The notes under the pieces: model-generated
Seen by the model: the letters and a program-made list of their open reading frames with translations, nothing else
Told to the model about the DNA's origin: nothing
The model's database searches: none
Part shown: positions 33,852 through 42,882 of the stretch, piece after piece
Position numbering within the stretch: the stretch's first letter is position 1
Layout of the letters: every line of letters starts with the position of its first letter
Translations under genes and position numbers: made by a program
From: Kribbella voronezhensis
GTDB taxonomy: Bacteria; Actinomycetota; Actinomycetes; Propionibacteriales; Kribbellaceae
Reading direction: 5' to 3'
DNA: 64,000 bases
Assembly (NCBI RefSeq): GCF_004365175.1
Contig: NZ_SOCE01000001.1
Coordinates: 1,971,154 to 2,035,153 of the forward strand

Positions 33852-34546
33852 TCAGGCGAACGCGATGGCCAGGCCGATGGTGAAGGTGAGGGCTGTGAGG
33901 ATCAACCCCAGGAGGTAGGCCCACCAAGGGGTGGACCAGTCGAGGGTGGCGAGATGATGGTGGTTGGGTCCTTGGGGTCGACCACGACATCCAGGCGGTC
34001 GCCCTTGTGCGGTCTCGGGTTCAGGTCGTTGCCGCCCTCGAGTTCGATCGGTTTGCCGTCGCTGGGCCGGGCCACCTTGACGGTCACGTCGTCGTACTTG
34101 GACCACTTGTCTTTCTCGACGGAAACCACCACAGCCTGCTGGATCGGGCCGTGCTTGACGAGGTTCTGGTTTTCGCGGTCGGCCGAGATGCCGAGCGGGA
34201 GGATCGCGAGCGAACCCAGAGCGATCGGTACGCCGAATACGACCCGCAGCCCCCGCACGAGCTTCGCCCAGCCGCGGCGACCGCGACTCCCTGAAGCGCT
34301 CGCCCGGCGGTGCTTGCTTTCAGCACGACGCTGCTCCAGGTTGTTCCACCAGGCGAAGCGCTCGACCAGGAAGCGGGCTGGGTAGCAGGCGGCTCCCGCG
34401 ATCGCGGCGCACACAAGGGGGTGGTCCGAGAAGAAGTTGGGGCGGGTCAGCCAGCCGATCAGATAGAGGCCGCCGCCGACCGTGAAGAAGAAGACCAGCA
34501 AGAGGACCAGCTGCCAACCCTCCAGGTCGTCGTTGTCATCACTCAT
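33852..34546 (-). pseudogene. DUF3592-like membrane protein, frameshifted near the 3' end
   Basis: The main frame runs from the ATG at 34546 for 214 residues: two N-terminal helices (LVLLLVFFFTVGGGLYLIGW and a Cys-containing second), a third (FGVPIALGSLAILPLGIS), then a DUF3592-type domain (VEKDKWSKYDDVTVKVARPS and GDRLDVVVDPKDPTTI) before stopping at 33902. In another frame the same DNA continues as LDWSTPWWAYLLGLILTALT and ends with a membrane helix at 33852, exactly what the family needs at its C-terminus. A one- or two-base shift near 33930-33970 explains both. It may be a true mutation or a sequencing error. Confidence 0.65.
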
Positions 34547-34610
34547 CGTCTGTTCACACAGAGATAGACGGCGCAGGGCGGCCGGTCGGTTCCGGCGCCG
34601 GACGAGGCGG

Positions 34611-36047
34611 CTACTCGGGTTTGTTCGACGTGGGGCCGCCTATTCTGTATGGGGTGGTGATGTTGGTGTAGGCGAGGTGGGTCATCAAGCCCTCTGCGGC
34701 GTGGGGGAGGTTGTGGCAGTGGTCCATCCAGATGCCTGGGTTGTCGGCCAGGAAGGCGATTTCGTAGGTTTCGTTGTCGGCGACCTCGAGGGTGTCGGTC
34801 CACCAGGGGGTGCCGGTGGAGGGGGTGCCGTTGCGGGTGAGGACGAGGGCGTGGTGGCCGTGGAGGTGCATGGGGTGGGACTGGCCGCTGGTGTTGGAGA
34901 TCTTCATGCGGACGATGTCTCCCGAAGAGACCATGAACATCGGGACGTCGGGGTATTTGTGGCCGTTGATCGTCCACCAGAGGCCGGGTTTGCCGTCGAG
35001 GAAGCCGATGTGTCGGCCGATGCGGTAGTCGAAGGTGCGGGTGGGACGGGCGCTGGCGAGGTCAACAGGAGAGGGCGTTCCGTAGGTCAGCAAGTCGACG
35101 GTGTCGGCAGAAAGAGTGCCTGTCGGGTTGGCGCCGAGCACCAGCGATGCGGAGCCGGCGTCGAGGCGTAGGGCGCCGCTCTCAGGAACGAGAGCTTCGA
35201 GATCCACGCGCGCCCCCGCGGCCAATGGGAAGGCGGCCGTCGTCGGAGTAGGTCCGACGAGGTCGCGGCCGTCGACCGCGAGCACCTTGTACGGCGTACC
35301 GACCAGGCCCGTGCGAATCAGAGAGTTGTCCGTGTTGATCACTCGCACCCGAACCCGAGTACCGGCAGGCAACGCGATCGATTGTGATCCGGTGCGGCCG
35401 TTGATCGTTCGTTTGCCGTCATAGGTGTGGATCGCGGCAACGATCTCCCGAGCTGCACCCGGAGCGCCGATGACGAGCGGACCGAAGAGGCCGTCGCGGA
35501 CTTCCTTGCTGGACACCTGATGTGAGTGGTACCAGTACGTCCCAGCCTGTGCAGCCCGGAAGCGATAGACGTGCTGACCACCAACCGGTACTGCGTCCTG
35601 CGTGACGCCGGCGACTCCGTCCTCGGCATTCGGTACGTCGACCCCGTGCCAATGCAGCGTGACTCCAGAAGACACCGACTCATTCACCAACGTGACCTGC
35701 ACCAGGTCGCCAAGTCGAGCGCGAATCAAAGGCCCAGGAGACGTCCCGTTCAACGTGAATCCGTCAACGGATTCGCCACTGGCCAACGAAAACTTCTGCT
35801 TCCGGGCCACCAGTTTCACCGCCACGGCCGGAGTGCCGGCAGGCCCGGTCAGCGAAGTCACGCTCGTCCCGCCGTGATGCATGTGCTCGGCAGCGGGCCC
35901 GCCGCCGAAGTCGGCGTAGCCCATGTCCATCGCGGAATAGTTGCCTGGGACAAGGCTGGTCGCCCAGGAGTAGCCCAGCGGTACGAGTACCGCCAGTGCT
36001 ACTCCCAAGGCGATCAGCCTGCCCCGCAACGGACGACGCTCAGACAC
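34611..36047 (-). CDS. Membrane-anchored multicopper oxidase
   Basis: A 478-residue three-domain multicopper oxidase. One N-terminal helix (LIALGVALAVLVPLGYSW) anchors it outside the membrane. Copper motifs are TLHWHGVDVP, TYWYHSHQ, HPMHLHGHHAL and the type 1 site DHCHNLPHAAEGLM; the axial position of that last motif is Leu, with Met one residue later. Such enzymes couple oxidation of phenols, metals or lignin-like compounds to O2 reduction. The GTG start overlaps the stop of the membrane protein gene upstream by 8 bases, making it the last gene of a DUF1707-membrane protein-oxidase operon. Confidence 0.9.
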   Translation of the reverse strand: MSERRPLRGRLIALGVALAVLVPLGYSWATSLVPGNYSAMDMGYADFGGGPAAEHMHHGGTSVTSLTGPAGTPAVAVKLVARKQKFSLASGESVDGFTLNGTSPGPLIRARLGDLVQVTLVNESVSSGVTLHWHGVDVPNAEDGVAGVTQDAVPVGGQHVYRFRAAQAGTYWYHSHQVSSKEVRDGLFGPLVIGAPGAAREIVAAIHTYDGKRTINGRTGSQSIALPAGTRVRVRVINTDNSLIRTGLVGTPYKVLAVDGRDLVGPTPTTAAFPLAAGARVDLEALVPESGALRLDAGSASLVLGANPTGTLSADTVDLLTYGTPSPVDLASARPTRTFDYRIGRHIGFLDGKPGLWWTINGHKYPDVPMFMVSSGDIVRMKISNTSGQSHPMHLHGHHALVLTRNGTPSTGTPWWTDTLEVADNETYEIAFLADNPGIWMDHCHNLPHAAEGLMTHLAYTNITTPYRIGGPTSNKPE

Positions 36048-36450
36048 TGGGCGCAGGGGTCGACGACGTAGCCCGACTCGAAGCGGCTCCGGCGACTCCG
36101 GCGATCGCCAGCCCGTTGAGGCCGTGCAGAACACCAAGCGCAGGGAGGCCGAACGACACCACCGCGAGCAGGAACTGCAGCACCACCAGTCCGACGATGA
36201 TCCCTGCCAGCATCCGTCCCCGCGGCACGTCGGTCATGAACGACAGGATCAGTAGCACCAACGCCAGCAGCCCGATCGCCATACCGGCCATGCTGTGGTA
36301 GCTCTCGCCGAAGTTGCTGTAGTCGGATCCGATCGTCGTCCCGTCGTCGGCATCCTTGGCGATCGTGAAGCCGGACAGCGCGATCGAAGCGACCTGCAAG
36401 GCAACCGCGATCGCGATCAGCATCGCGACGATCCGGTACGCCGCCCTCAT
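36040..36450 (-). CDS. Four-helix membrane protein (136 aa)
   Basis: A 136-residue protein with four hydrophobic segments (starting YRIVAMLIAIAVALQVASIA and including MAIGLLALVLLILSFM) and an extracellular loop with acidic residues (AKDADDGTTIGSDYSN). The family is not recognised. Its ATG overlaps the stop of the DUF1707 gene and its stop overlaps the start of the multicopper oxidase, so the three genes are translationally linked. A supporting role for the membrane-bound oxidase, for example electron transfer or assembly, is only inference from position. Confidence 0.75.
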   Translation of the reverse strand: MRAAYRIVAMLIAIAVALQVASIALSGFTIAKDADDGTTIGSDYSNFGESYHSMAGMAIGLLALVLLILSFMTDVPRGRMLAGIIVGLVVLQFLLAVVSFGLPALGVLHGLNGLAIAGVAGAASSRATSSTPAPSV

Positions 36451-37025
36451 GCCCGCCGCTCCTGCCTACGCCGCTTCACGATGAAGATGCCCGCGACAAC
36501 CAACAGCAACGGCAGGAACGGCGGATGCCCGCCCGCCACCACGCAGCCGATCGAAGCCAGTACGCCGAACACCGCCAACGCGAGCAGCATCGGCAACGGC
36601 ACCCGCCCGAAGAACCCAGGCCCGTACGCCGCGCGCCCGCCACCCCAAGGACCGCGAGCACCCGGCCCACCCGCGTACGCCGCACGCCCGGGCCCATCAG
36701 CCCCGGCCGCTCCCGGCCCAAACGCAGCGGCTCCGGCGTGCTCCGACGGCGCGGTCCACGGCGGACGAGCCCACCCCCATGGCCCGGCCCACCCCTGCTC
36801 GTCGCCCGGCCCACCTGCGCCCGGGGTACCGGCGTACCCCTCCCCTGGCAGGTCAGTGAACAGTGCGGCGAGATCTGCGTCGGTTTTCGCCTGCAGGGCC
36901 TCGCCGACCCGCTCCTGGTGTTCCTCGGCGCTGAGCCGGCCCGCCTCGTAGTGCGCGCCGAGCCGCGCTACCGCGGCCTCCCGCTCCTGATCGCCGATCC
37001 GTATCGGCCCCTCGGTCCCACTCAT
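36447..37025 (-). CDS. DUF1707 domain membrane protein
   Basis: A 192-residue protein. Residues about 5-60 form a DUF1707 (SHOCT-like) domain, IRIGDQEREAAVARLGAHYE then GRLSAEEHQERVGEAL; a Gly/Pro/Ala-rich linker of about 75 residues follows, and two membrane helices (LPMLLALAVFGVLASIG and FLPLLLVVAGIFIV) end in a basic tail. The domain is common in actinobacteria and its function is unknown. The ATG at MSGTEGP is used rather than an upstream start that lacks family similarity. It is first in the operon ending in the multicopper oxidase. Confidence 0.85.
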   Translation of the reverse strand: MSGTEGPIRIGDQEREAAVARLGAHYEAGRLSAEEHQERVGEALQAKTDADLAALFTDLPGEGYAGTPGAGGPGDEQGWAGPWGWARPPWTAPSEHAGAAAFGPGAAGADGPGRAAYAGGPGARGPWGGGRAAYGPGFFGRVPLPMLLALAVFGVLASIGCVVAGGHPPFLPLLLVVAGIFIVKRRRQERRA

Positions 37026-37341
37026 GACAACTCCTCGATGCTCGCTGGTTTCCAACTGCATCGATCGTGTCGCGCCGGCACCCCGAACCGCGTCGCCTCG
37101 GCGGCTACACCTCACCTACTCCACCCGACGCACCCTGCACCCCAGGACGCAGTACGGCGTACTCCCGCTGGCGTACGTCGTACCAGGGGCCGGCCAGGGT
37201 CGGACCCCGGAAAATCGGGTGAGCCGCCGGCTCCGATCGGGTTAGGGTCTCACCGGGTCCGCAGCGACCCCGGCAGGCTCCGGCTGATCCACTGAGGCGA
37301 CTTCCCCAGTCAGCAGGCAGCCCGCGGATTGGACAAGTCTG
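37026..37341. other. 316-bp divergent intergenic region
   Basis: This gap separates the DUF1707 operon from the divergent ABC-2 exporter operon and should hold both promoters. I see a TAGGGT (37243-37248) that could be a -10 for the exporter but no convincing -35 with it, and no clear palindrome. No gene or RNA is evident. Confidence 0.35.
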
Positions 37342-38166
37342 ATGCCCAACAACGAGCCGGCGATCCACACCGAGGCTCTGACCAAGACCTACCGCTACAC
37401 CGAGCAGCAACCCGGCCTCGCCGGCGCTGTCAAAGGGTTGTTCCGCCCGGACCGCCGCGAACGCACAGCGGTCGACAACTTGCAGCTCACCGTCCCCCGC
37501 GGCCAGATCATCGGACTGCTCGGCCCCAATGGCGCCGGCAAGACGACCACGATCAAGATGCTCTGCGGCCTGCTCCGGCCGACCAGTGGTGAGCTCGAGG
37601 TCCTCGGCCATCGGCCGGCCAGGCGGGGCTACGAGTTCCTGTCGCGGATCTCGGTCGTGTTCGGCCAGAAGTCGATGCTCTGGTGGGACGTCTCGACGTA
37701 CGACTCGCTGCTGATCCATCGCGAGATGTACGCGATCCCCAAGGCGCGCTTCGCCACCACCACCAAGGACCTGGCCGAGCGGCTGCAGGTCCAGGACATC
37801 CTCAACATCCCGGTCCGGAAGCTCTCGCTGGGGCAACGGATGCGCTGCGAGCTGATCCTGGCGCTCCTGCACGGCCCGGAACTGCTGTTCGCCGACGAGC
37901 CGACCGTCGGCCTGGACGTGGTCGCCAAGCTCAGCGTGCGCACGTTCCTCGCCGAGCTGAACCGCGACCTCGGTACGACGATCGTCCTCACCAGCCACGA
38001 CATGAACGACGTCGCGGCCCTCTGCGAACGGGTCGCCGTGATCAACCACGGCCGGACGATCTTCGACGGCGACCTCGACGCGCTGCGGTCACGGGCGGAC
38101 GCGGGCGTCGACGCCGACCTCGACCAGGTGATGTCGAAGCTGTTCACCGAGGCCGCGGACGTATGA
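37342..38166 (+). CDS. ABC-2 exporter ATPase (NatA/YhaQ-like)
   Basis: A 274-residue ATPase. Walker A is LLGPNGAGKTTTIKML, the Q-loop region VFGQKSMLWWDVS, the signature is LSLGQRMRCELILALLH (Leu-Gly-Gln form rather than LSGGQ) and Walker B is ELLFADEPTVGLDV. The sequence between residues 15 and 40 (GAVKGLFRPDRRERTAVDN) and the WWDVS segment are typical of ATPases that pair with the PF06182-type permeases that follow. First gene of a three-gene operon with 4-base overlaps throughout. Confidence 0.92.
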   Translation: MPNNEPAIHTEALTKTYRYTEQQPGLAGAVKGLFRPDRRERTAVDNLQLTVPRGQIIGLLGPNGAGKTTTIKMLCGLLRPTSGELEVLGHRPARRGYEFLSRISVVFGQKSMLWWDVSTYDSLLIHREMYAIPKARFATTTKDLAERLQVQDILNIPVRKLSLGQRMRCELILALLHGPELLFADEPTVGLDVVAKLSVRTFLAELNRDLGTTIVLTSHDMNDVAALCERVAVINHGRTIFDGDLDALRSRADAGVDADLDQVMSKLFTEAADV

Positions 38167-38951
38167 GACTCGCCCGCGTACTCCGGGTGCTGGTCACCCG
38201 TGAGGTCACGATCATGCTCCACTACCGCTGGTGGCTGGCCATGCTCCAGCTCAGCAACATCGTCGCACCGGCGATCTCCCTCCTCGTCTGGCGCGGCGCC
38301 ATCGCGCAGGGGTCGACCCCGCCGGTCACGGAGACCTTCCTCACGACGTACCTCGTGCTGGTGAGCATCGTCGCGATGCTGACCAGCAGTTGGACGTCCG
38401 GCTTCCTGGCCGACAGCATTCGCCTGGGTGGGTTGAGTTCCTGGCTCGTCCGGCCGTGCTCGACCCACCTCAACGGCATCGCCAACAACATCGGCGAGAA
38501 GGTGGTGAAGCTCGTCCTGCTCGTACCGCTGGTGGCCGTGCTCGGCATCATCTTCCGCAGCGAGGTCGAACTGCCGCCGGTGGGCGTGCGCTGGTTCGCG
38601 TTCGCCGTGTCACTGGTGATGGCCGGCGCGATGACCTTCTCGCTGGACATCGTCATCGGATCCCTGGCGTTCTGGTTCGAGGACGTCACCGCCGTCAACC
38701 GGCTGCGTTACCTGCTCGCGCGCATCCTGTCGGGCTCACTGATCCCCCTCGCCCTCTTCCCGGCGGCGGTCATCCCCTTCCTCAACGCCCAGCCGTTCCG
38801 GTTCATGGTGTCGTTCCCGCTCGAAGTCCTGCTCGGCCATCCGTCCGGCCAGAGTTTCGCGTTGCAGGTCGGCTGGTTCGCGGCCTTCGTCGGATCCGCG
38901 GTCGCCATCTGGCGACTCGGCCTCCGCAGCTATCAAGGAGCGGGCGCATGA
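38163..38951 (+). CDS. ABC-2 family permease subunit 1
   Basis: A 262-residue membrane protein with six helices, beginning MRLARVLRVLVTREVTIMLH and containing the conserved RPCSTHLNGIANNIGEKVV loop. It belongs with the ABC-2 exporter permeases of the PF06182 type, which occur as two unequal subunits beside one ATPase. The ATG overlaps the ATPase stop and its stop overlaps the next start. Substrate unknown. Confidence 0.88.
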   Translation: MRLARVLRVLVTREVTIMLHYRWWLAMLQLSNIVAPAISLLVWRGAIAQGSTPPVTETFLTTYLVLVSIVAMLTSSWTSGFLADSIRLGGLSSWLVRPCSTHLNGIANNIGEKVVKLVLLVPLVAVLGIIFRSEVELPPVGVRWFAFAVSLVMAGAMTFSLDIVIGSLAFWFEDVTAVNRLRYLLARILSGSLIPLALFPAAVIPFLNAQPFRFMVSFPLEVLLGHPSGQSFALQVGWFAAFVGSAVAIWRLGLRSYQGAGA

Positions 38952-39727
38952 GCAGATACGCCCGGCTCTGGTGGAGTTGCCTGCGGCAAGCAATCCGGCG
39001 CGACCTGCAGTTCCGCAGCCAGACGCTGATCAACGCCTTCGCTTCCGTCGCCGAACTCGTCCTGGGCCTGATACCGGTCCTGATCCTCACCGGTACTTCG
39101 GCGGCCGAGGTCGGCTGGAACGGTCCGCTCACCCTCATCGTGGTGGGGATCTACGGCGCCTGCACCGGCTTGATGGATTGCTTCGTCGCGCCGAATCTTC
39201 GCCGCATCGACGGTTACGTCCGCAAGGGCGAGCTGGACCTGATCCTGATCCGGCCGGTGAACGCCCAGCTCTTCGCCACCCTGCGATGGATGGAGCCGGC
39301 CGAGCTCGGCCGGGTCGTCACCGGCCTCGGCCTGGCTGTTGCGGGCGCCCACGCCGCGCACCTGCCGTTCGAGGCCGGCCTGGTGATCCGGGCAGCGAGC
39401 TGGACCGCGATCGGGTTCGTCGGCTTCAGCGTCCTCTGGGCGAACCTCGTCTACCTCGCGTTCTGGTTCGAGAGCGCGGAGCCCATCAACGAGGTCGCCC
39501 TAGAGGTCCGGGAGGCCGGCAGATATCCGCTGACCTACTTCCCCAAGTCCGTCCAGTTCGTCCTGGCGACGGTCGTGCCGGCCGGCCTGATCGCCGCGGT
39601 ACCGGCCAAGGTTCTGACCGGCACCGTGACCACCTTGACGACGGGTCTGCTGCTGCTGACCGCCGGCGTCGCGCTCACGATCCTGCACTGGCGCTTGGCC
39701 AGCCGTCGTTACAGCAGCGCGAGCTAG
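38948..39727 (+). CDS. ABC-2 family permease subunit 2
   Basis: A 259-residue membrane protein with six helices. The N-terminus is YARLWWSCLRQAIRRDLQFR and the conserved loop reads RKGELDLILIRPVNAQLFAT, the hallmark of this permease family; AYLAFWFESAEP-like sequence (VYLAFWFESAEPINEVALE) lies before the last helices. With subunit 1 and the ATPase it forms a heteromeric exporter. Its TAG stop shares the palindrome CTAG with the stop of the convergent solute-binding protein gene, so the two genes overlap by four bases at their ends. Confidence 0.88.
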   Translation: MSRYARLWWSCLRQAIRRDLQFRSQTLINAFASVAELVLGLIPVLILTGTSAAEVGWNGPLTLIVVGIYGACTGLMDCFVAPNLRRIDGYVRKGELDLILIRPVNAQLFATLRWMEPAELGRVVTGLGLAVAGAHAAHLPFEAGLVIRAASWTAIGFVGFSVLWANLVYLAFWFESAEPINEVALEVREAGRYPLTYFPKSVQFVLATVVPAGLIAAVPAKVLTGTVTTLTTGLLLLTAGVALTILHWRLASRRYSSAS

Positions 39728-41079
39728 GTGTTCGCCGCGAGGATCTTGTTGACGTCGTTGTTGGCTTCGGCCAGCGACGACGGGTCCGAGGCGAAGGACA
39801 TCACGGACTCCATCGCCGGGCTCATCACCGCGGACACGTCGGCGGCGTTCGGGTTCGCCGGGTACGGGAACACGTTGCCCGCCTCGACCGGTTCGAGGAA
39901 CGGCGTGACGTCCCAGCCGGCCTTCGCGAACGCCGCCTTGGCCGCCGGCATCGAGGCAGTAACGGCCGGGAACACGACTCCTGCCTCGGCGACGATGTCC
40001 TGAGCGGTCTGGGAGCCGAGGAACTTCACCCAGGCCCAGGACGCCTCGCGGCGAGTGGTCCCTGCCCAGATGGTGTCCGCGAGCCCGTTCATCATCGACA
40101 TGCGCTTGCCGTTCGGACCCTGGGTGAGCCGGGCGAGCTTGGTCTTCACGCCCTTCAGACCGGCGTACGTGCCCAGCATCCAGGAGCCGTTCGGGGTCAG
40201 CCCGTACTTGCCCGCGCCGAAGCTGGTGGTGATGTCGACGCCGGACTTGGCCTGCGCGTACGTCGGCATGTACCCCTTGGTGATCAGGCCGCGCCACCAC
40301 CCGATCGTCTCGGTGAACTTCGGGTCGCCGTAGAAGAACTTGGTGCCCCACGGCTGTCCCTCGGAGTACACCCAGCCGTTGGACGCGGCGTACCAGCTCC
40401 AGCTGGTCTGGCCGTCGGCGCCGCCCGCGTCGCTGTACCCCAGGCCGTAGACCTTGACGTTGTTCTTGTCGAAACCGGGCTGGTCGCCGCGGCGGCCTTT
40501 GGCGTCCACCGTCAGCCGGGCGACGATCTGCTCGAAGGTGCCGCCGTCGGATGGGTTCCAGGTCATCGAGTTCAGCTGCTCGGCGGAGATCCCGGCCGCT
40601 TCGGTCAGTGCGCTGTTGTAGAAGTAGACCTCGGTGTCCCAGTCCTTCGGCAAGCCGTAGCGTTTGCCATCGGCACCGACCCAGCGATCCGCCAGACCCT
40701 TCTGGTAGATGGTCAGATCGACCTTGTCGGCCGCGACGAAGTCGTCGATCGGCAGCACCTGGCCCTTGTCCGCGAACAGCGGGTACCGCGACGAGTGCGA
40801 GGTGAACACGTCCGGCGCCGTACCGGAGATGAAGCCGGTGACGAGCTTGTTCCAGTAGTCGTTCCAGCCGTACTGCTCGATTCTCACCCGGTACTGCGGG
40901 TTCTGCTGCTGGAACACCTTCGCGCACTCGGTGTACATCGGCAGCTGGGCGGAATCCCACAGCCAGTAGATCACCTCACCGGCGCCCCGGTCGGCCGCTC
41001 CGTTGTTGCACCCGGCAACCGCCGAGGCGGCCAGCCCGGCGATCCCGGCCTTCAGCACTGTGCGTCTCGAGACAGTCAT
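39724..41079 (-). CDS. CUT1-type sugar ABC transporter, substrate-binding lipoprotein
   Basis: A 451-residue extracellular solute-binding protein (family 1). The N-terminus has a twin-arginine-like SRRTVLKAG followed by a lipobox AVAGC (Cys near 24), so it may be exported folded and lipid-anchored. The mature region shows FQQQNPQYRVRIEQYGWNDY, GTAPDVFTSHSSRYP and WDTEVYFYNSAL, typical of oligosaccharide binders. It is transcribed after the GH36 alpha-galactosidase and two permeases, so uptake of alpha-galactosides is the likely job. Confidence 0.92.
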   Translation of the reverse strand: MTVSRRTVLKAGIAGLAASAVAGCNNGAADRGAGEVIYWLWDSAQLPMYTECAKVFQQQNPQYRVRIEQYGWNDYWNKLVTGFISGTAPDVFTSHSSRYPLFADKGQVLPIDDFVAADKVDLTIYQKGLADRWVGADGKRYGLPKDWDTEVYFYNSALTEAAGISAEQLNSMTWNPSDGGTFEQIVARLTVDAKGRRGDQPGFDKNNVKVYGLGYSDAGGADGQTSWSWYAASNGWVYSEGQPWGTKFFYGDPKFTETIGWWRGLITKGYMPTYAQAKSGVDITTSFGAGKYGLTPNGSWMLGTYAGLKGVKTKLARLTQGPNGKRMSMMNGLADTIWAGTTRREASWAWVKFLGSQTAQDIVAEAGVVFPAVTASMPAAKAAFAKAGWDVTPFLEPVEAGNVFPYPANPNAADVSAVMSPAMESVMSFASDPSSLAEANNDVNKILAANT

Positions 41080-41088
41080 CGCAAGCCC

Positions 41089-41970
41089 TCACTTGATCCC
41101 GGAGAAGCCGATGGAGTTGGTGATCCGGCGGGCGAACGCCACGAACAGGATGATCATCGGCAGCGCCGCGATCAGCGTCGCCGCCATCAGCCCGGCCCAG
41201 TCCGGCCCGCCCTGTGGGGTCTGCGAGCGGAAGACACCGAGCGCGACCGTGAGCACCCGGACCTTCTCCTGCTGACCGACCAGCAACGGCCAGAAGTAGT
41301 CGTTCCACGAGTTGATGTAGGTGAGGATCGCGAGCGTCGTGATCGGCGCGGCGCTCATCGGGATGATCAGGCCGAAGAAGATCCGCCGGTGGCCGGCGCC
41401 GTCGATCATCGCCGCCTCCTCCAGTTCCCGGTTGATGCCGAGGAAGAACTGGCGGAGGAAGAAGATCGCGAACGGGGTCATGAAGGCACCGGGCAGGATG
41501 ATGCCGGCGAAGCTGTTCAGCAACCCGAGGTTCTTGATCAGCGCGAAGTTCGGCAACGTGGTGAAGATCGGCGGCACCATCAAGGCGGCCAGGAACAGCG
41601 CGAACACCTTGTCCCGGCCGGGCCAGCGCAACCGCGCGAACGCGTACGCCGCCATCGCGCTGAAGAACACCTGGCAGACCGTGGTGACGGTCGACACGAT
41701 CAGCGAGTTGCGCAGGTAGAGCCAGAAGTTCACCGCCGCACCGGACCCGCCCTGTGCCTGCGCCTCGGCGACCGACGACAGGCCGAGGACCCGCTTGAAG
41801 GCCCCGAGGGTCGACTCCACCGGGAGCAGCGAACTCGGGTGCCCGGGCAACTGGGTGTTGTCCGAGAACGCGGTACGAAGCATCCAGTAGAAGGGGAACA
41901 GCGTCAGCACCATCAGCACGATCAACAGCGCCCAGGCGACGATGCGGCCCACACTCAGTTCACGCCTCAT
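41089..41970 (-). CDS. CUT1-type sugar ABC transporter, permease (MalG-like)
   Basis: A 293-residue permease with six helices. The EAA loop that contacts the ATPase is ELEEAAMIDGAGHRRIFFGL, and the C-terminus RRITNSIGFSGIK is typical of MalG-type subunits. Its start overlaps the stop... of the preceding permease gene (ATGA), and the binding protein gene follows 9 bases later. It forms the translocation pore with the MalF-like partner. No ATPase is encoded in the operon. Confidence 0.92.
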   Translation of the reverse strand: MRRELSVGRIVAWALLIVLMVLTLFPFYWMLRTAFSDNTQLPGHPSSLLPVESTLGAFKRVLGLSSVAEAQAQGGSGAAVNFWLYLRNSLIVSTVTTVCQVFFSAMAAYAFARLRWPGRDKVFALFLAALMVPPIFTTLPNFALIKNLGLLNSFAGIILPGAFMTPFAIFFLRQFFLGINRELEEAAMIDGAGHRRIFFGLIIPMSAAPITTLAILTYINSWNDYFWPLLVGQQEKVRVLTVALGVFRSQTPQGGPDWAGLMAATLIAALPMIILFVAFARRITNSIGFSGIK

Positions 41971-42869
41971 GCCAGATCACTCTCCTTCGCCCGGAGCAAC
42001 CGCAACTGCAGCAGTGAGATGACGGCGAGGATGGCGAACAGCACCAGCGCCATCGCCGAGGCGTAGCCGAAGTCGAAGCGGGTGAAGGCTCGCTCGTAGA
42101 TGTAGTAGTAGATGACCCGGGTGGCGTTGATCGGGCCGCCCTGGGTCGTCACGGCGACGGTGTCGAAGATCTGGAACGACCCGATCATGGTGACCACCAG
42201 GACCATCACGAGCACGGGCCGCAGCAGCGGCAGGGTGATCCGCCAGAACGTCTTCAGCTCGGTCGAGCCGTCCACCTCGGCGGCTTCGTACACGTACGAA
42301 GGAATCGTCTGCAGACCGGCGAACACCAGCAGCGCCGTGTAGCCCATGTGCCGCCAGACGTTGATCAAGGCAACGGTCGGGATCGCCCAGTGCGAGTCGC
42401 CGAAGAAGGCGACCGGGTCGATCCCGATCCAGCTCAGCGCCTGGTTCACGATGCCGACCTGGTAGTCGAGCATCCAGTACCAGACCAGCGCGACGACGAC
42501 GTTCGCCACCAGGTACGGCAGCAGCACCACCGCGCGGACCGTGATCGACTTGGTCAGCCGGTACATCAGCATCGCGATCCCGACCGCGAGCACGGTCTGC
42601 ACGCCGATGTTGATCAGCACGTACTCGACCGTGACCCCGAGCGCGTTCCAGAAGAAGCTGTCGTGCACCATCCGCTCGTAGTTGTCGAGCCCGTTGAACT
42701 TCGGTGCCGACAGCAGGCTGTACTCGGTGAAGCTCAGGTACGCGCCGCGGAGCGTGGGCCAGATGTAGAACACCACGAACCCCAGCGTGGCCGGAGCCAG
42801 GAAGATCATCGCGACCTTCAGGTCCCCGAGACTTCGTCGTTGTCGAGGGGGACTCGTCGTCACGGTCAC
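41967..42869 (-). CDS. CUT1-type sugar ABC transporter, permease (MalF-like)
   Basis: A 300-residue permease with six helices. The EAA loop is YVYEAAEVDGSTELKTFWRI, followed by TLPLLRPVLVMVLVVTMIGS, and the N-terminus FLAPATLGFVVFYIWPTLRG marks the first helix. It lies 13 bases downstream of the alpha-galactosidase gene. With the MalG-like subunit and the binding lipoprotein it should import a galactoside, energised by an ATPase encoded elsewhere, as in MsiK-type systems of actinomycetes. Confidence 0.92.
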   Translation of the reverse strand: MTVTTSPPRQRRSLGDLKVAMIFLAPATLGFVVFYIWPTLRGAYLSFTEYSLLSAPKFNGLDNYERMVHDSFFWNALGVTVEYVLINIGVQTVLAVGIAMLMYRLTKSITVRAVVLLPYLVANVVVALVWYWMLDYQVGIVNQALSWIGIDPVAFFGDSHWAIPTVALINVWRHMGYTALLVFAGLQTIPSYVYEAAEVDGSTELKTFWRITLPLLRPVLVMVLVVTMIGSFQIFDTVAVTTQGGPINATRVIYYYIYERAFTRFDFGYASAMALVLFAILAVISLLQLRLLRAKESDLA

Positions 42870-42882
42870 GGGCGATCTCCTT

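Noticed and set aside
38971..42066. 1031-residue open frame on the plus strand
   Set aside because: It crosses the antisense of the importer genes with Arg/Asp/Gly-rich sequence and no family; an artefact of high GC.
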